A stretch of DNA of 44,298 nucleotides from Propionibacterium acidifaciens DSM 21887 (GTDB lineage Bacteria > Actinomycetota > Actinomycetes > Propionibacteriales > Propionibacteriaceae), in the NCBI RefSeq assembly GCF_000426605.1, contig NZ_AUFR01000026.1, positions 1 through 44,298 on the forward strand. The letters run 5' to 3'. A program made the translations under genes and the position numbers. This document shows positions 20,165-28,415 of the stretch, in pieces (position 1 is the first letter of the stretch; each line of letters opens with the position of its first letter). The notes beneath the pieces were generated by a model. It was not told the DNA's origin. It did no database searches and was given only the letters and a program-made list of their open reading frames with translations.

Positions 20165-20627
20165 GACGGGCCTCCATGCTTCGACGGTCAGACCAGCCTA
20201 TCCCGACGATCTCCCTCCGGATCGCCCCCGGCTCCACTCCGATCGTCTCGTTCTGCTCGGACCGTCCACCGATCCACCGGTGTCCTGTGTTGAGGAATCC
20301 TTCACACGGTTAAGAACTGCAGTCCTCTTAACGACTGTGGGAACTGTGGACAACGTTCGTTCTCCCTGACCAGCGCGTCCACCGGTTGAGGACGGGCTGT
20401 TGACAGGAGGTGGACGCCGGGCCGGGGTCGGTGGATCGGGCCCGGGCCTGAGGACGACGGACCACAACGAATCCACGGGGTCGACGAGTTGTCCACAGGA
20501 TCTCCCACCGAAGGGGCGGGGCGGAACGAGGCGGTGGGAGCCCTGGGAGTCGGACCCGTGATCGTGAGTCGCCCCCGGCCCCGCCCAACGGTTCCGTCGG
20601 GTACTGCTCGGGTGCGGCCGGCGCAGT
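20165..20627. other. Candidate oriC segment between dnaA and the ABC operon
   Basis: A 463-bp gene-free region downstream of the dnaA stop. It holds two perfect actinobacterial DnaA boxes in opposite orientations: TTGTCCACA on the minus strand at 20345-20353, and on the plus strand at 20489-20497. Several relaxed boxes with a TCCACC core lie at 20262-20270, 20270-20278, 20375-20383, 20409-20417 and 20430-20438. A relatively AT-rich stretch at 20290-20335 contains the inverted repeat GTTAAGA (20309-20315)/TCTTAAC (20326-20332) around a palindromic ACTGCAGT, a plausible duplex-unwinding element. Actinobacterial origins usually lie between dnaA and dnaN, which is this side of dnaA. Confidence 0.65.
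20309..20332. repeat. AT-rich inverted repeat in the candidate oriC
   Basis: GTTAAGA and TCTTAAC are perfect 7-bp arms around ACTGCAGT-CC. It is the most AT-rich palindrome in the dnaA 3' spacer and lies 13 bases from a perfect DnaA box (20345-20353). Confidence 0.7.
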
Positions 20628-22094
20628 TCATCCGCGCGCGGCGGCCTGCTTGATCCGGTTGGTGAGTTCGGAGACCTGGTTGAACACGCTGCGCTGCTTG
20701 CGCATGAGCTCGCGGATCTTGCGGTCGGCGTGCATGACGGTCGTGTGGTCCTTGCCGCCGAACTCCTGGCCGATCTTCGGCAGCGACAGGTCGGTGAGCT
20801 CGCGGCACAGGTACATGGCGATCTGACGGGCGAGGACGAGCGGCTGCGTCCGGCTCGAGCCCGACAGGGCCTCGACCGAGACATCGAAGTACCCGGCCGT
20901 CTCGGCGATGATGAGCTGGGCGCTCACCTCGGCGTCGGTCCCGTCGGGGATGAGGTCGGCGAGCACCCGGTCCGCCAGGTCGTGGGTGACCGGCTCCCGG
21001 TTGAGCGAGGCGAAGGCCGTCACGCGGATGAGCGCGCCCTCGAGCTCGCGGATGTTCGTCTGGATGCGCGAGCCGATGAACTCGAGCACGTCGGCGGGCA
21101 CGAGCAGCTGTTCGGCGAGGGCCTTGCGCTGGAGGATCGCGATGCGGGTCTCCAGGTCGGGGGGCTGGATGTCGGTGATGAGGCCCCACTCGAAGCGGCT
21201 GCGCAGCCGCGACTCAAGCTGCTCGAGCGCCTTGGGTGGCCGGTCGGAGGTGAGGACGATCTGCTTCTGGGCGTTGTGCAGGGCGTTGAAGGTGTAGAAG
21301 AACTCCTCCTGCGTCTGCGTCTTGCCCTCGAGGAACTGGATGTCGTCGACGAGCAGCACGTCGACGTCGTCGCGGTACTTGCGGCGGAACTCGACCGTGC
21401 GGTTCTCGCCGACCGCGTTGATGAACTCGTTGGTCATCTCCTCGGTCGAGACGTACTTCACGCGGACGCCCTCGTAGTAGTCGATGACGTAGTGGCCCAA
21501 GGCGTGGAGCAGGTGCGTCTTGCCCAGCCCCGACTCGCCGTAGATCATGAGCGGGTTGTAGGCCTTGCCAGGGGCCTCGGCCACCGCGACGGCGGCCGCG
21601 TGCGCGAAGCGGTTCGAGGCGCCGATGACGAAGTTGTCGAAGGTGTATCGCGGGTTGAGGCGCTGCTCGGAGCCGTTCGGGTCCGGGGCGGACGAGGAGG
21701 GACCGGCCGACTCGCTCAGCAGCAGCGACGGGGCGCCCTTGCGCGGGACGAAACGGGGAGCGGACTCCTCCCTCCTGGCCTCGTCGGTCCCCTCGTCGTC
21801 GTGGTCGGGGGCGCGCAGATCCAGCTCGAGGTCCGGCTCGATCGTGAGCGCCAGGTGCATCGACCGGCGGTAGTAGTCGCTGAGCGCCTCCTCGAGGGCG
21901 CCGCGCATCTTCGTCTCGATGCGTTCGCGGGTGAAGTCATTGGGGACGGCGACCATCATGGTCGACTCGTGGACGGTCAGAGGTTTCGCGTTCCTCAGGA
22001 AGGCGCCGCCACTGGTACCGCACTCGGAGAGAACGTGCTCCCACGCCCGGGTGAAGTCTGGCTCGTTGCGAGATGTGCCAGGCTCGGTCGCCAC
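20628..22094 (-). CDS. dnaA: Chromosomal replication initiator protein DnaA
   Basis: A 488-residue AAA+ initiator that binds DnaA boxes and opens the origin. Domain I covers about residues 1-90 ([13 protein letters not shown]). A disordered acidic domain II runs to about residue 150. Domain III starts with [20 protein letters not shown] and shows Walker [11 protein letters not shown], Walker [15 protein letters not shown], and sensor motifs including [10 protein letters not shown]. Domain IV has the DnaA signature [15 protein letters not shown]. The start is GTG at 22092-22094 with GGAGG four bases upstream. DnaA boxes lie on both sides of the gene, so it is probably autoregulated. It is divergent from rpmH, as usual, but its normal downstream neighbour dnaN is displaced by about 8 kb. 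Confidence 0.98.
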   Translation of the reverse strand: MATEPGTSRNEPDFTRAWEHVLSECGTSGGAFLRNAKPLTVHESTMMVAVPNDFTRERIETKMRGALEEALSDYYRRSMHLALTIEPDLELDLRAPDHDDEGTDEARREESAPRFVPRKGAPSLLLSESAGPSSSAPDPNGSEQRLNPRYTFDNFVIGASNRFAHAAAVAVAEAPGKAYNPLMIYGESGLGKTHLLHALGHYVIDYYEGVRVKYVSTEEMTNEFINAVGENRTVEFRRKYRDDVDVLLVDDIQFLEGKTQTQEEFFYTFNALHNAQKQIVLTSDRPPKALEQLESRLRSRFEWGLITDIQPPDLETRIAILQRKALAEQLLVPADVLEFIGSRIQTNIRELEGALIRVTAFASLNREPVTHDLADRVLADLIPDGTDAEVSAQLIIAETAGYFDVSVEALSGSSRTQPLVLARQIAMYLCRELTDLSLPKIGQEFGGKDHTTVMHADRKIRELMRKQRSVFNQVSELTNRIKQAAARG

Positions 22095-22168
22095 GCCGCC
22101 TCCCCTCCGGGAACCCGCCCGTCGCCCACCACGGACGGTGCCGCGTGGACCGACGTACCTGCTCCGTC

Positions 22169-22242
22169 CAGTCGTTCAGTCGTTTATACACCTGATACAC
22201 CTGTCCACAGGACTGTCCACAACCGCGGATGCGTGTGGACAA
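22169..22242. promoter_or_regulatory. Tandem repeats and DnaA boxes upstream of dnaA
   Basis: Two tandem CAGTCGTT copies (22169-22184) are followed by two tandem ATACACCTG copies (22186-22203). Then come CTGTCCACA at 22201-22209 (inside the palindrome CCTGTCCACAGG), CTGTCCACA at 22213-22221, and a perfect minus-strand TTGTCCACA at 22234-22242. The minus strand also contains TATAAA (22183-22188), a likely dnaA -10 element with boxes overlapping the -35 side, consistent with DnaA autorepression. The AT-rich repeats beside the boxes resemble an origin-opening element. Confidence 0.6.
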
Positions 22243-22420
22243 CCAGGTCGACACGCAGGGAAGCGCCCGTCATGGAGTACTGCAACGGCTCCGGCAACGC
22301 TATCGACGATGGTCCCGTCACGCAACACGGCACGATGAAATCTGTGGTCCATGCGGCGTGTTGGCTGGACTTGACGAGAAGGATCACAGCTGGGCAACTC
22401 CTTCCCGGTGTCGATCCTCT

Positions 22421-22449
22421 TTGAGGATGCCATCGCCAGGGCCTACACT
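22421..22449 (+). promoter_or_regulatory. rpmH promoter
   Basis: TTGAGG (-35, 22421-22426) and TACACT (-10, 22444-22449) have an ideal 17-base spacer. Transcription would start near 22456, giving a leader of about 125 bases before rpmH. The rest of 22243-22581 contains no supported gene. Confidence 0.65.
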
Positions 22450-22581
22450 TGACGGGCCGCTGACGTCAGCGGGCGCCCTCGCGGGTTCATGAACGGGTTC
22501 CGGGTCCTCGGAGCCTGGCGGCGAGCCCGCGATGGCGATGCGAAAAGCCCTTCATCTCATCGAGCACTAGGGAGTCGTCCC

Positions 22582-22719
22582 GTGAGCAAGCGCACGTACC
22601 AGCCCAGCAATCGCCGTCGGTCACGCACCCACGGCTTCCGTTCCCGCATGAGGACGCGCGCCGGCCGTGCCATCCTGTCGGCCCGTCGCCGCAAGGGCCG
22701 CGCCGAGCTGTCCGCCTGA
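22582..22719 (+). CDS. rpmH: 50S ribosomal protein L34
   Basis: A 45-residue basic protein of the large subunit. The sequence [19 protein letters not shown] followed by [19 protein letters not shown] is the canonical L34 pattern. The GTG start at 22582-22584 has GGGAG seven bases upstream. The frame can be extended to 22489, but L34 homology begins here. It is the first gene of the conserved rpmH-rnpA-yidD-yidC-jag cluster. Confidence 0.98.
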   Translation: MSKRTYQPSNRRRSRTHGFRSRMRTRAGRAILSARRRKGRAELSA

Positions 22720-22726
22720 GCGAGCC

Positions 22727-23098
22727 GTGTTGCCCGCCCCGGCGCGGCTCCGACGCTCCGAGGACTTCAGGACCACCGTTCGTCACGGCGTACGGGCCGG
22801 TCGTCCGACGCTCGTCGTCCATGCCGACCTCGTCGAGCACGTCGTCCCCGAGGACGATCCGCTCCCGGCGCAGGTCGGTTTCGTCGTGTCCAGGAGGGTC
22901 GGGAACGCCGTCACCCGCAACCGCGTGAAGCGCCGCCTCCGGCATCTCGCCGCGGCGCGGCTCGAGCAGGGGGCGCGCAACGACCTGCGCGTCGTCGTTC
23001 GCGCGCTCCCCGCGGCGGCCACCAGGCCCGAGCGGCTCGAGGAGGACTTCTCGCAGGCTTGGCGCCGCGCCCTCGAACGGTTGGAGGCGGGGACGTGA
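22727..23098 (+). CDS. rnpA: Ribonuclease P protein component
   Basis: A 123-residue protein subunit of RNase P, which helps the RNA subunit trim tRNA 5' leaders. It begins VLPAPARLRRSEDF and carries the RNR signature RVGNAVTRNRVKRRLRH. The GTG start (22727-22729) is 7 bases after the rpmH stop; a TTG at the next codon is an alternative. The stop overlaps the yidD start by 4 bases (GTGA). Confidence 0.96.
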   Translation: MLPAPARLRRSEDFRTTVRHGVRAGRPTLVVHADLVEHVVPEDDPLPAQVGFVVSRRVGNAVTRNRVKRRLRHLAAARLEQGARNDLRVVVRALPAAATRPERLEEDFSQAWRRALERLEAGT

Positions 23099-23388
23099 AG
23101 CACTTGCTCATCGCCTTCGTGAAGGTCTGGCGGACCGTCGTCTCGCCGCTGTACGGCGACGTGTGCAAGTTCTACCCGACGTGCTCGGCCTACGGGCTCG
23201 AGGCGCTTCAGCTGCACGGCGCGGTGAAGGGCAGCTGGCTCATCGTGCGGCGCCTGGTGCGCTGCCACCCATGGTCCACGGGCGGGGTCGACCCCGTGCC
23301 CGGATCCCCCCTCGCGGCCGGCGCGGACGAAACAGCAGGGGCCGCGGCCCCCACGAGCACTCCCGACGAGTGCATCCCTATGAGGTGA
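23095..23388 (+). CDS. yidD: Membrane protein insertion efficiency factor YidD
   Basis: A 97-residue small membrane-associated protein of the YidD family, which assists YidC-dependent insertion. It shows the family core CKFYPTCSAYGLEALQ and VRRLVRCHPWSTGGVDPVP. About 25 residues after this are a variable tail. The GTG start overlaps the rnpA stop, and its own stop overlaps the SD of yidC, so the three are translationally coupled. Confidence 0.95.
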   Translation: MKHLLIAFVKVWRTVVSPLYGDVCKFYPTCSAYGLEALQLHGAVKGSWLIVRRLVRCHPWSTGGVDPVPGSPLAAGADETAGAAAPTSTPDECIPMR

Positions 23389-23393
23389 ATGAG

Positions 23394-24473
23394 TTGAACC
23401 TTCTCCTGACAATGATGGGCCTGGGCGACATCGGCTCGGCCATCATGCAGCCGCTGTACTGGGCGGTGAGCGGCATCATCGTCGCGGCCCACTGGCTGTT
23501 CGCGCAGTTCATGGACCCCGATTCCGGCGCCACCTGGCTGCTGGCCATCGTCCTGCTGACCTGCTTCGTCCGGCTGCTCATGATGCCGCTGTACGCCAAG
23601 CAGTTGAACTCCTCGCGTGCCATGCAGTCGGTCCAGCCCAAGCTCGAGGCCCTGCAGAAGAAGTACGGCGCCGACCGCGAGCGCCTGGGCCAGGAGACGA
23701 TGAAGCTCTATCAGGAGGAGGGCGTCAACCCGGCCTCCTCGTGCCTGCCGCTGCTCATCCAGCTGCCCATCTTCTGGGCGCTGTTCCGGGTGCTCAACTC
23801 GGCCTCGCGGGGCACGAACGTCAAGGGCTACTGGCTGAGTCGCGATCCCGATCTGGTTCATTCGTTGAGCAGTGCGCACATCTTGGGCGCCAAGCTGTCG
23901 GGCACCTTCTGGCCGATGACGAACGGCTTCGGCCCCACCCAGCTCTTCGCGATGGTGCTCGTCATCGCCATGACTGCGCTCATGTTCTTCCAGCAGCTGC
24001 ACATGCTTCGGCGCAATATGCCACCGAGTTCGCAGACCGGCCCGATGGCCCAGCAGCAGAAGATGATGCTCTACCTGTTCCCGCTCATGTACCTGTTCAG
24101 CGGCGTCGCGATCCCCATCGGCGTCCTCCTCTACTGGCTCACGACGAACATCTGGACGATGGTCCAGCAGTACGTCATCATCCGGAACTATCCGACCCCC
24201 GGGACGCCCGCCTACGTCGAGTGGGAGGAGCGCATGCGCGCCAAGGGCCGCGACCCCAAGAAGATCGAGCGCACCCGGGCCGACCGCGCCCGCAAGAAGC
24301 CGCGCACCGCTGGCCCGACGGAGACCGTCAAGACGGACGAGAGCGGTCGTGCCGTCGTCAACCGGCAGGGCACCACCCGGCAGACCGCCCGCCGGACGAC
24401 GAGCGGCGCCCAGCGCCAGGTCGTCCGCCGCCAGCCGGTGCGTCAGACCAAGTCGCAGCGGAAGAAGAGGTGA
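23394..24473 (+). CDS. yidC: Membrane protein insertase YidC/Oxa1
   Basis: A polytopic insertase of about 359 residues, of the Gram-positive type without the large periplasmic domain. It shows the first helices (PLYWAVSGIIVAAHWLFAQF), the amphipathic cytoplasmic hairpin (MQSVQPKLEALQKKYG), the conserved PASSCLPLLIQLPIFWALFRVL helix and late helices LFPLMYLFSGVAIPIGVLLYW. The C-terminus is a long basic Arg/Lys/Gln tail (RQTKSQRKKR), which often contacts ribosomes. Start choice: GAGGTGA (23382-23388) is an excellent SD six bases before TTG at 23394. A GTG at 23385 in the same frame would add three residues but lacks its own SD. Confidence 0.95.
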   Translation: MNLLLTMMGLGDIGSAIMQPLYWAVSGIIVAAHWLFAQFMDPDSGATWLLAIVLLTCFVRLLMMPLYAKQLNSSRAMQSVQPKLEALQKKYGADRERLGQETMKLYQEEGVNPASSCLPLLIQLPIFWALFRVLNSASRGTNVKGYWLSRDPDLVHSLSSAHILGAKLSGTFWPMTNGFGPTQLFAMVLVIAMTALMFFQQLHMLRRNMPPSSQTGPMAQQQKMMLYLFPLMYLFSGVAIPIGVLLYWLTTNIWTMVQQYVIIRNYPTPGTPAYVEWEERMRAKGRDPKKIERTRADRARKKPRTAGPTETVKTDESGRAVVNRQGTTRQTARRTTSGAQRQVVRRQPVRQTKSQRKKR

Positions 24474-24567
24474 GGGCCCGCACGGCCGCCGATCCTGAAC
24501 CACTCGTCCGGCCGACGGACGGACGCAACGACCCCCCAGGGCGCGAGCCCAGTCACGAGGAGGACTC

Positions 24568-25176
24568 ATGAGCGAGAGCACCGAGCACGAGGAACTGGTC
24601 GACGAGACCCCCGGAGAGGATGTCGTGGACGGCGCCCCCGCCGAGGGCGCCGACGAGGAGAACACCGCCGAGGCCCCCGCGGCAGATCCCGACGGGCAGC
24701 GCTCCCGGAAGGACGAGCGCGAGGAGGAGCTCGTCGCCGAGGGAGACATCGCCGCCGACTACCTCGAGGAGCTGCTCGACATCGTCGACATGGACGGCGA
24801 CATCGACACCTACACCGAGGGGGACCGGGCCCACGTCGCGGTCGTCACCGAGGACGAGACCCTCGTCGGCAGGGACGGCGAGGTGCTCGAGGCCCTCCAG
24901 GAGTTGAGCCGTCTGGCCGTCATGACCGAGACCGGCCACCGCAGCCGCCTCATGCTCGACATCGCCGGTCACCGCGAGAAGCACCGCAAGGAGCTGCAGC
25001 TGCTCGCCCAGGACGCCATAAACGAGGTCAACGAGACCGGCGAGCCCGTTCGGCTGTCCTCCATGAACCCCTTCGAGCGCAAGATCGTCCACGACGCCGT
25101 CGCGGCGGCCGGTCTGTTCAGCGAGTCCGAGGGCACTGAGCCCCAGCGCCGCGTGGTCGTCCAGCCCGCCCGGTGA
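24568..25176 (+). CDS. jag: RNA-binding protein Jag/KhpB (KH and R3H domains)
   Basis: A 202-residue protein. The first 65 residues are acidic and disordered. They are followed by a KH-II-like domain (AADYLEELLDIVDMDGDIDTY, then EVLEALQELSRLAVMTETG) and a C-terminal R3H domain (LDIAGHREKHRKELQLLAQ, then LSSMNPFERKIVHDAV with the conserved Arg and His). The family binds small RNAs and mRNAs and is always found with yidC. The ATG is preceded by GAGGAGG at ideal spacing. It follows yidC by 94 bases in the same direction. The Jag_N domain is not evident, as in other actinobacterial members. Confidence 0.94.
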   Translation: MSESTEHEELVDETPGEDVVDGAPAEGADEENTAEAPAADPDGQRSRKDEREEELVAEGDIAADYLEELLDIVDMDGDIDTYTEGDRAHVAVVTEDETLVGRDGEVLEALQELSRLAVMTETGHRSRLMLDIAGHREKHRKELQLLAQDAINEVNETGEPVRLSSMNPFERKIVHDAVAAAGLFSESEGTEPQRRVVVQPAR

Positions 25177-25198
25177 GACGGGCCCGGGCCCGACCGAC

Positions 25199-25237
25199 GA
25201 TCCGGGGCCGGCCGCACGCATCGCTTCGGCCCGGATC
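25199..25237 (+). terminator. Hairpin after jag
   Basis: GATCCGGGG-CC (25199-25209) pairs with GGCCCGGATC (25228-25237) with a single bulged G and an 18-base loop, 22 bases after the jag stop. No T-tract. It probably ends the rpmH operon transcript. Confidence 0.35.
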
Positions 25238-26031
25238 CGGCGGGAGGCTCGAGGCCCCGACGCTTCCCTCCTCCGGCCCGCCCCCGTTTCTTCTCCGCTC
25301 TCCCTCCCCGGGGGTCTGCGCACTTCGGTCGAGCTCTCTGCTCGGGAACTGAGATTCGAAAGCCACCAGTTAAATTTGTATTTCAACGAGTTTTCTGGGA
25401 GCGATTCTGGGCCGAGTTGTCCGGCCTCGGGATCGTCGTTCCCGGCGGGCCCCGCTCAGCAACGCACTGCCGTGCCGGGCGTCAAGGCGAGGGCCGGAGA
25501 GCCGGGGCGCGGTTGTCGCAGACAGTCCCCTCCCGGCGGACCGCGGGCGGACCAGAGGCCCCGGGTCCGTCCTCGACCATGGGCGTCACCGGGGCGGACC
25601 GCACCGGCCGACGCCGGACTGGAGCACCGCACGGGGCCGTGCCATCGGACATCGAGGAACGGCCGCTGGGGGGCGCACGGTGGACTGGCGCGCCGGGTGG
25701 GGCGACCGGGAGTGCGCCCGGCGAGGACCGTGCTTCCCGACCGATGCGTGGCGCCGCCGTCCCGCGTCCAGGCCGCCCACGCGAACGATCCGGGCGTGGT
25801 CGGCCCGCTGTCCTCCACCGTGGGCGGTGACCTCCCCGAGCCCTCGTCTGTCCTCGTCGTGCGGCGATCCGCGGTCCCGGCCCGCTGGTTCCGGGGCCGG
25901 TCGGCCCGGCCGGGCCGAGCCCTCGCCCCGTCGGCGGCGACACCTCGGGTGAACGTGCTGACCGGGTTCTTCATGGGGCAGGATGGGGGGCGTTCGGGAA
26001 GAGGGCCCGGGCAGTTCCCGGAAGGAGCGTC
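25238..26031. other. 794-bp gene-free region with an AT-rich island, between jag and rsmG
   Basis: No frame in this region gives a recognisable protein; all are Pro/Arg/Gly low-complexity. The stretch 25350-25398 stands out as AT-rich in a GC-rich setting: TTCGAAAGCCACC, then AGTTAAATTTGTATTTCAAC. A weak plus-strand promoter candidate is CTGAGA (25349-25354) and TAAATT (25371-25376) at 16 bases. It might start a long rsmG leader or a small RNA. Nothing else was recognised. Confidence 0.4.
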
Positions 26032-26721
26032 GTGACACAGCCGCACCAGCACAGCGTCGAGGCCGGAGCCCGTGGCGGGGAGACGCGCGAGGACGTGGCC
26101 AGGGGCCAGGCGGCTGCACTCCTGCGCGAGAACGATGAGCAGATGAAACGTTATGTCGACATATTGACTTCAGTGGGGGTCACCAGGGGCCTGCTCGGGC
26201 CCCGAGAGCCCGCGCGCATCTGGTCTCGGCACATCCTCAACTGCGCGGCCCTGTGCGGGTTGCTCCCTCAGGGGTCCGAGGTCATCGACATCGGCAGCGG
26301 TGCGGGCCTGCCTGGCCTCGTCGTGGCGATCGCGCGTCCTGATCTGCGCATCACTCTGCTCGAGCCCATGCTCCGACGCACGACCTTCCTCGGTGAGGTC
26401 GTCGAGGAACTCGGCCTGTCCGGCCGGATCACCGTGACGCGGGGGCGCGCCGAGGACTGCACCGGAGCCCATGAGATCGTCACGGCCCGTGCCGTGGCGA
26501 GACTCCCGAGACTCCTCGAGTGGACGGCCCGCCTCATCGCCCCCGGTGGCCGTCTCCTCGCTCTCAAGGGGGACTCGGCCCGGAACGAGATCGACGAGGC
26601 GGCGCCCCTGCTGAGGGCATCGGGTCTCGTGGCCGACGTCGTCCCCGTACGCGCGCACCCGGACGCCGAGGCGACGAACGTCGTGACGGTGGCCCGTGCA
26701 CCTCGCGTGCGTCGGCGATGA
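26032..26721 (+). CDS. rsmG: 16S rRNA (guanine527-N7)-methyltransferase RsmG
   Basis: A 229-residue SAM-dependent methyltransferase (older name GidB) that modifies G527 of 16S rRNA. The SAM-binding motif I is EVIDIGSGAGLPGLVVAIARP, followed by ITLLEPMLRRTTFLGEVVEELGL and the catalytic-region TARAVARLPRLLEW. The substrate-side motif IWSRHILNCAAL is typical for the family. The GTG start at 26032 has GAAGGAG four bases upstream. It precedes parA-parB as in most actinobacteria, but is separated from jag by a large gap. Confidence 0.96.
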   Translation: MTQPHQHSVEAGARGGETREDVARGQAAALLRENDEQMKRYVDILTSVGVTRGLLGPREPARIWSRHILNCAALCGLLPQGSEVIDIGSGAGLPGLVVAIARPDLRITLLEPMLRRTTFLGEVVEELGLSGRITVTRGRAEDCTGAHEIVTARAVARLPRLLEWTARLIAPGGRLLALKGDSARNEIDEAAPLLRASGLVADVVPVRAHPDAEATNVVTVARAPRVRRR

Positions 26722-26936
26722 GGACGGGGTCCCGTCGTCGGGCCCGTCGCCGGCCGAGCGTCCCCCCGCGCCGTCGGTGAGGCGGCGACGACCCATAGCC
26801 GGCTTCTCCGTGGATCGGCTTCCCGTGCCGATGGGGATGCGATTCGCCGCGGACGGTCTTCGGCGGCTCCGTGGCTCCCGTGCGGGTGGAGGAGTGGTCT
26901 CCCCACCACGGACCCTCGGGTGGCCGGTTCCGCTCC

Positions 26937-26968
26937 CGGGCGGGTGGGGATGTGTCACGACCCGCCCG
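26937..26968 (+). terminator. Hairpin in the rsmG-parA spacer
   Basis: CGGGCGGGT (26937-26945) and ACCCGCCCG (26960-26968) are perfect 9-bp arms with a 14-base loop, about 215 bases after rsmG. The remaining spacer (26722-27122) has no supported gene. A consensus TTGACA occurs at 27012-27017, but without a matching -10. TTGACC at 27083-27088 is another possible parA -35. Weak evidence overall. Confidence 0.35.
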
Positions 26969-27122
26969 CCCAGATCTCCCGGTGCCATGCGCCTGACACC
27001 AGGAATGACTTTTGACAAGGCGTGTCGTCACGACGTTCCGGGGGAGGATCCCGTCTCCCCGTCCCGGTCCCGGACGCTAGGATTGACCTCGTCATTGTCG
27101 TCGAGGGATCGGTGGTGTTCGC

Positions 27123-28415
27123 GTGACGGATGTGCCCCTGGGCTGGCCTCCACTCAAACGGCGCACGTGGACGCGTCCGCTCGGTTATCCCGGCAGCACA
27201 GCGCTGCTGGAACAACGACGTGGTGATGTTTCACGTGAAACGTCGGTGGCTCCGACCGGTCCCGCCGGGCACTTCCCCGCCCCGACGAACCCGGGGACCG
27301 AGGCTCCCGCCTCTTCTGCGGGGATCCCGACGGTGCCGCTCGTGGACGACCCCGCCCCCGATCGTGACGATCCGGTTCCCGTCCCGGGCAGTGGAACCAC
27401 CGGCGACGAGCCGGACGCCGCGCCCGGAACAGGTGCGGCTGCCGTCCTCGGCGTCGACGCCCCGCAGTGGGGGGACTTCGGTGGGTCCAGGCCGGGACCG
27501 GCGACCGGTGCGTCCGACGGGACCGCGACGCACGACGAGGGAACGACCGAGCGTCCGCAGGGGCAGGGAACCCTCGGGGATGTTTCACGTGAAACAACGT
27601 CGTCCGTCGGACCTCTCCCCAGGCCGGTGACGACGCGCCGCATCGTCGTGGCCAACCAGAAGGGCGGGGTGGGCAAGACGACGACGGCGGTCAATCTCGC
27701 CGTCGCCCTCGCCCAGGGGGGCCTCCGGGTGCTCGTCGTCGACATCGACCCGCAGGGCAATGCCTCGACGGCGCTCGGCATCCCCCACGGGGAGGGGACG
27801 GCGAGCATGTACGAGGTGCTGCTCGACGACATGAGGCTCGAGGACGCCGTGGTTCGCTCTCCCGAGGCCGAAGGGCTCCTCGTCCTTCCGGCGACCATCG
27901 ACTTGGCGGGGGCCGAGCTGGAGCTCGTGTCGAAGGTCGCCCGGGAGCAGAAGCTCCTCAAGGCGCTGCGCGAGTACCTGGTGGATCACGACATCGACTA
28001 CGTCTTCTTCGACTGTCCGCCCTCCTTGGGGCTCCTCACGGTGAATGCCCTTGTCGCAGCGACGGACATCCTCATCCCGATCCAGTGCGAGTACTACGCG
28101 CTCGAGGGCGTGACCCAGCTCATGCGAACCATCCAGCTCGTCGGGGGCGAACTCAATCCGGATCTGCGGTTGTGGGCCGTGCTCCTCACGATGTTCGACG
28201 GTCGGACGAAGCTCTCGGCCCAGGTCGCCGACGAGGTGCGCGGCCACTTCGGTGAGGAGACCCTCGAGACCGTCATCCCGCGGTCGGTGCGCGTCAGCGA
28301 GGCGCCGAGTTACGGCCAGTCCGTCATCACCTACGACGATCACTCGGTGGGCGCCTGCGCCTATCGCACAGTCGCGGCGGAACTCGCCGCCCGAGCAGCT
28401 GAGGAGCAGGAATGA
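27123..28415 (+). CDS. parA: Chromosome partitioning ATPase ParA (Soj)
   Basis: A 430-residue Walker-type ATPase that moves ParB-parS complexes. The catalytic domain begins near residue 168 (TTRRIVVANQKGGVGKTT). It continues with VLVVDIDPQGNASTALGI, the switch region YVFFDCPPSLGLLTVNAL, and MIPIQCEYYALEG-like IPIQCEYYALEGVTQLMR. The N-terminal 167 residues are a Pro/Gly-rich disordered extension. It contains two DVSRET peptides (residues 35-40 and 153-158), each encoded by a parS site. Mycobacterium ParA also has an N-terminal extension with an in-frame VSRET, which supports the upstream GTG at 27123, although a start nearer the core cannot be excluded. The stop overlaps the parB start. Confidence 0.93.
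   Translation: MTDVPLGWPPLKRRTWTRPLGYPGSTALLEQRRGDVSRETSVAPTGPAGHFPAPTNPGTEAPASSAGIPTVPLVDDPAPDRDDPVPVPGSGTTGDEPDAAPGTGAAAVLGVDAPQWGDFGGSRPGPATGASDGTATHDEGTTERPQGQGTLGDVSRETTSSVGPLPRPVTTRRIVVANQKGGVGKTTTAVNLAVALAQGGLRVLVVDIDPQGNASTALGIPHGEGTASMYEVLLDDMRLEDAVVRSPEAEGLLVLPATIDLAGAELELVSKVAREQKLLKALREYLVDHDIDYVFFDCPPSLGLLTVNALVAATDILIPIQCEYYALEGVTQLMRTIQLVGGELNPDLRLWAVLLTMFDGRTKLSAQVADEVRGHFGEETLETVIPRSVRVSEAPSYGQSVITYDDHSVGACAYRTVAAELAARAAEEQE
27227..27242. promoter_or_regulatory. parS site 1 (15/16 match)
   Basis: TGTTTCACGTGAAACG matches the universal parS sequence TGTTTCACGTGAAACA except for the last base. It lies inside parA codons 35-40. ParB binds such sites and spreads from them to organise the origin region. 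Confidence 0.93.
27581..27596. promoter_or_regulatory. parS site 2 (perfect)
   Basis: TGTTTCACGTGAAACA is a perfect 16-bp parS palindrome inside parA codons 153-158. It lies 354 bp (exactly 118 codons) from site 1 and in the same reading register, so both encode the peptide VSRET. Confidence 0.97.

Noticed and set aside
25376-26035. A 219-codon frame between jag and rsmG
   Set aside because: Arg/Pro/Gly low-complexity translation, no SD, no family resemblance, and equally long frames on the other strand.
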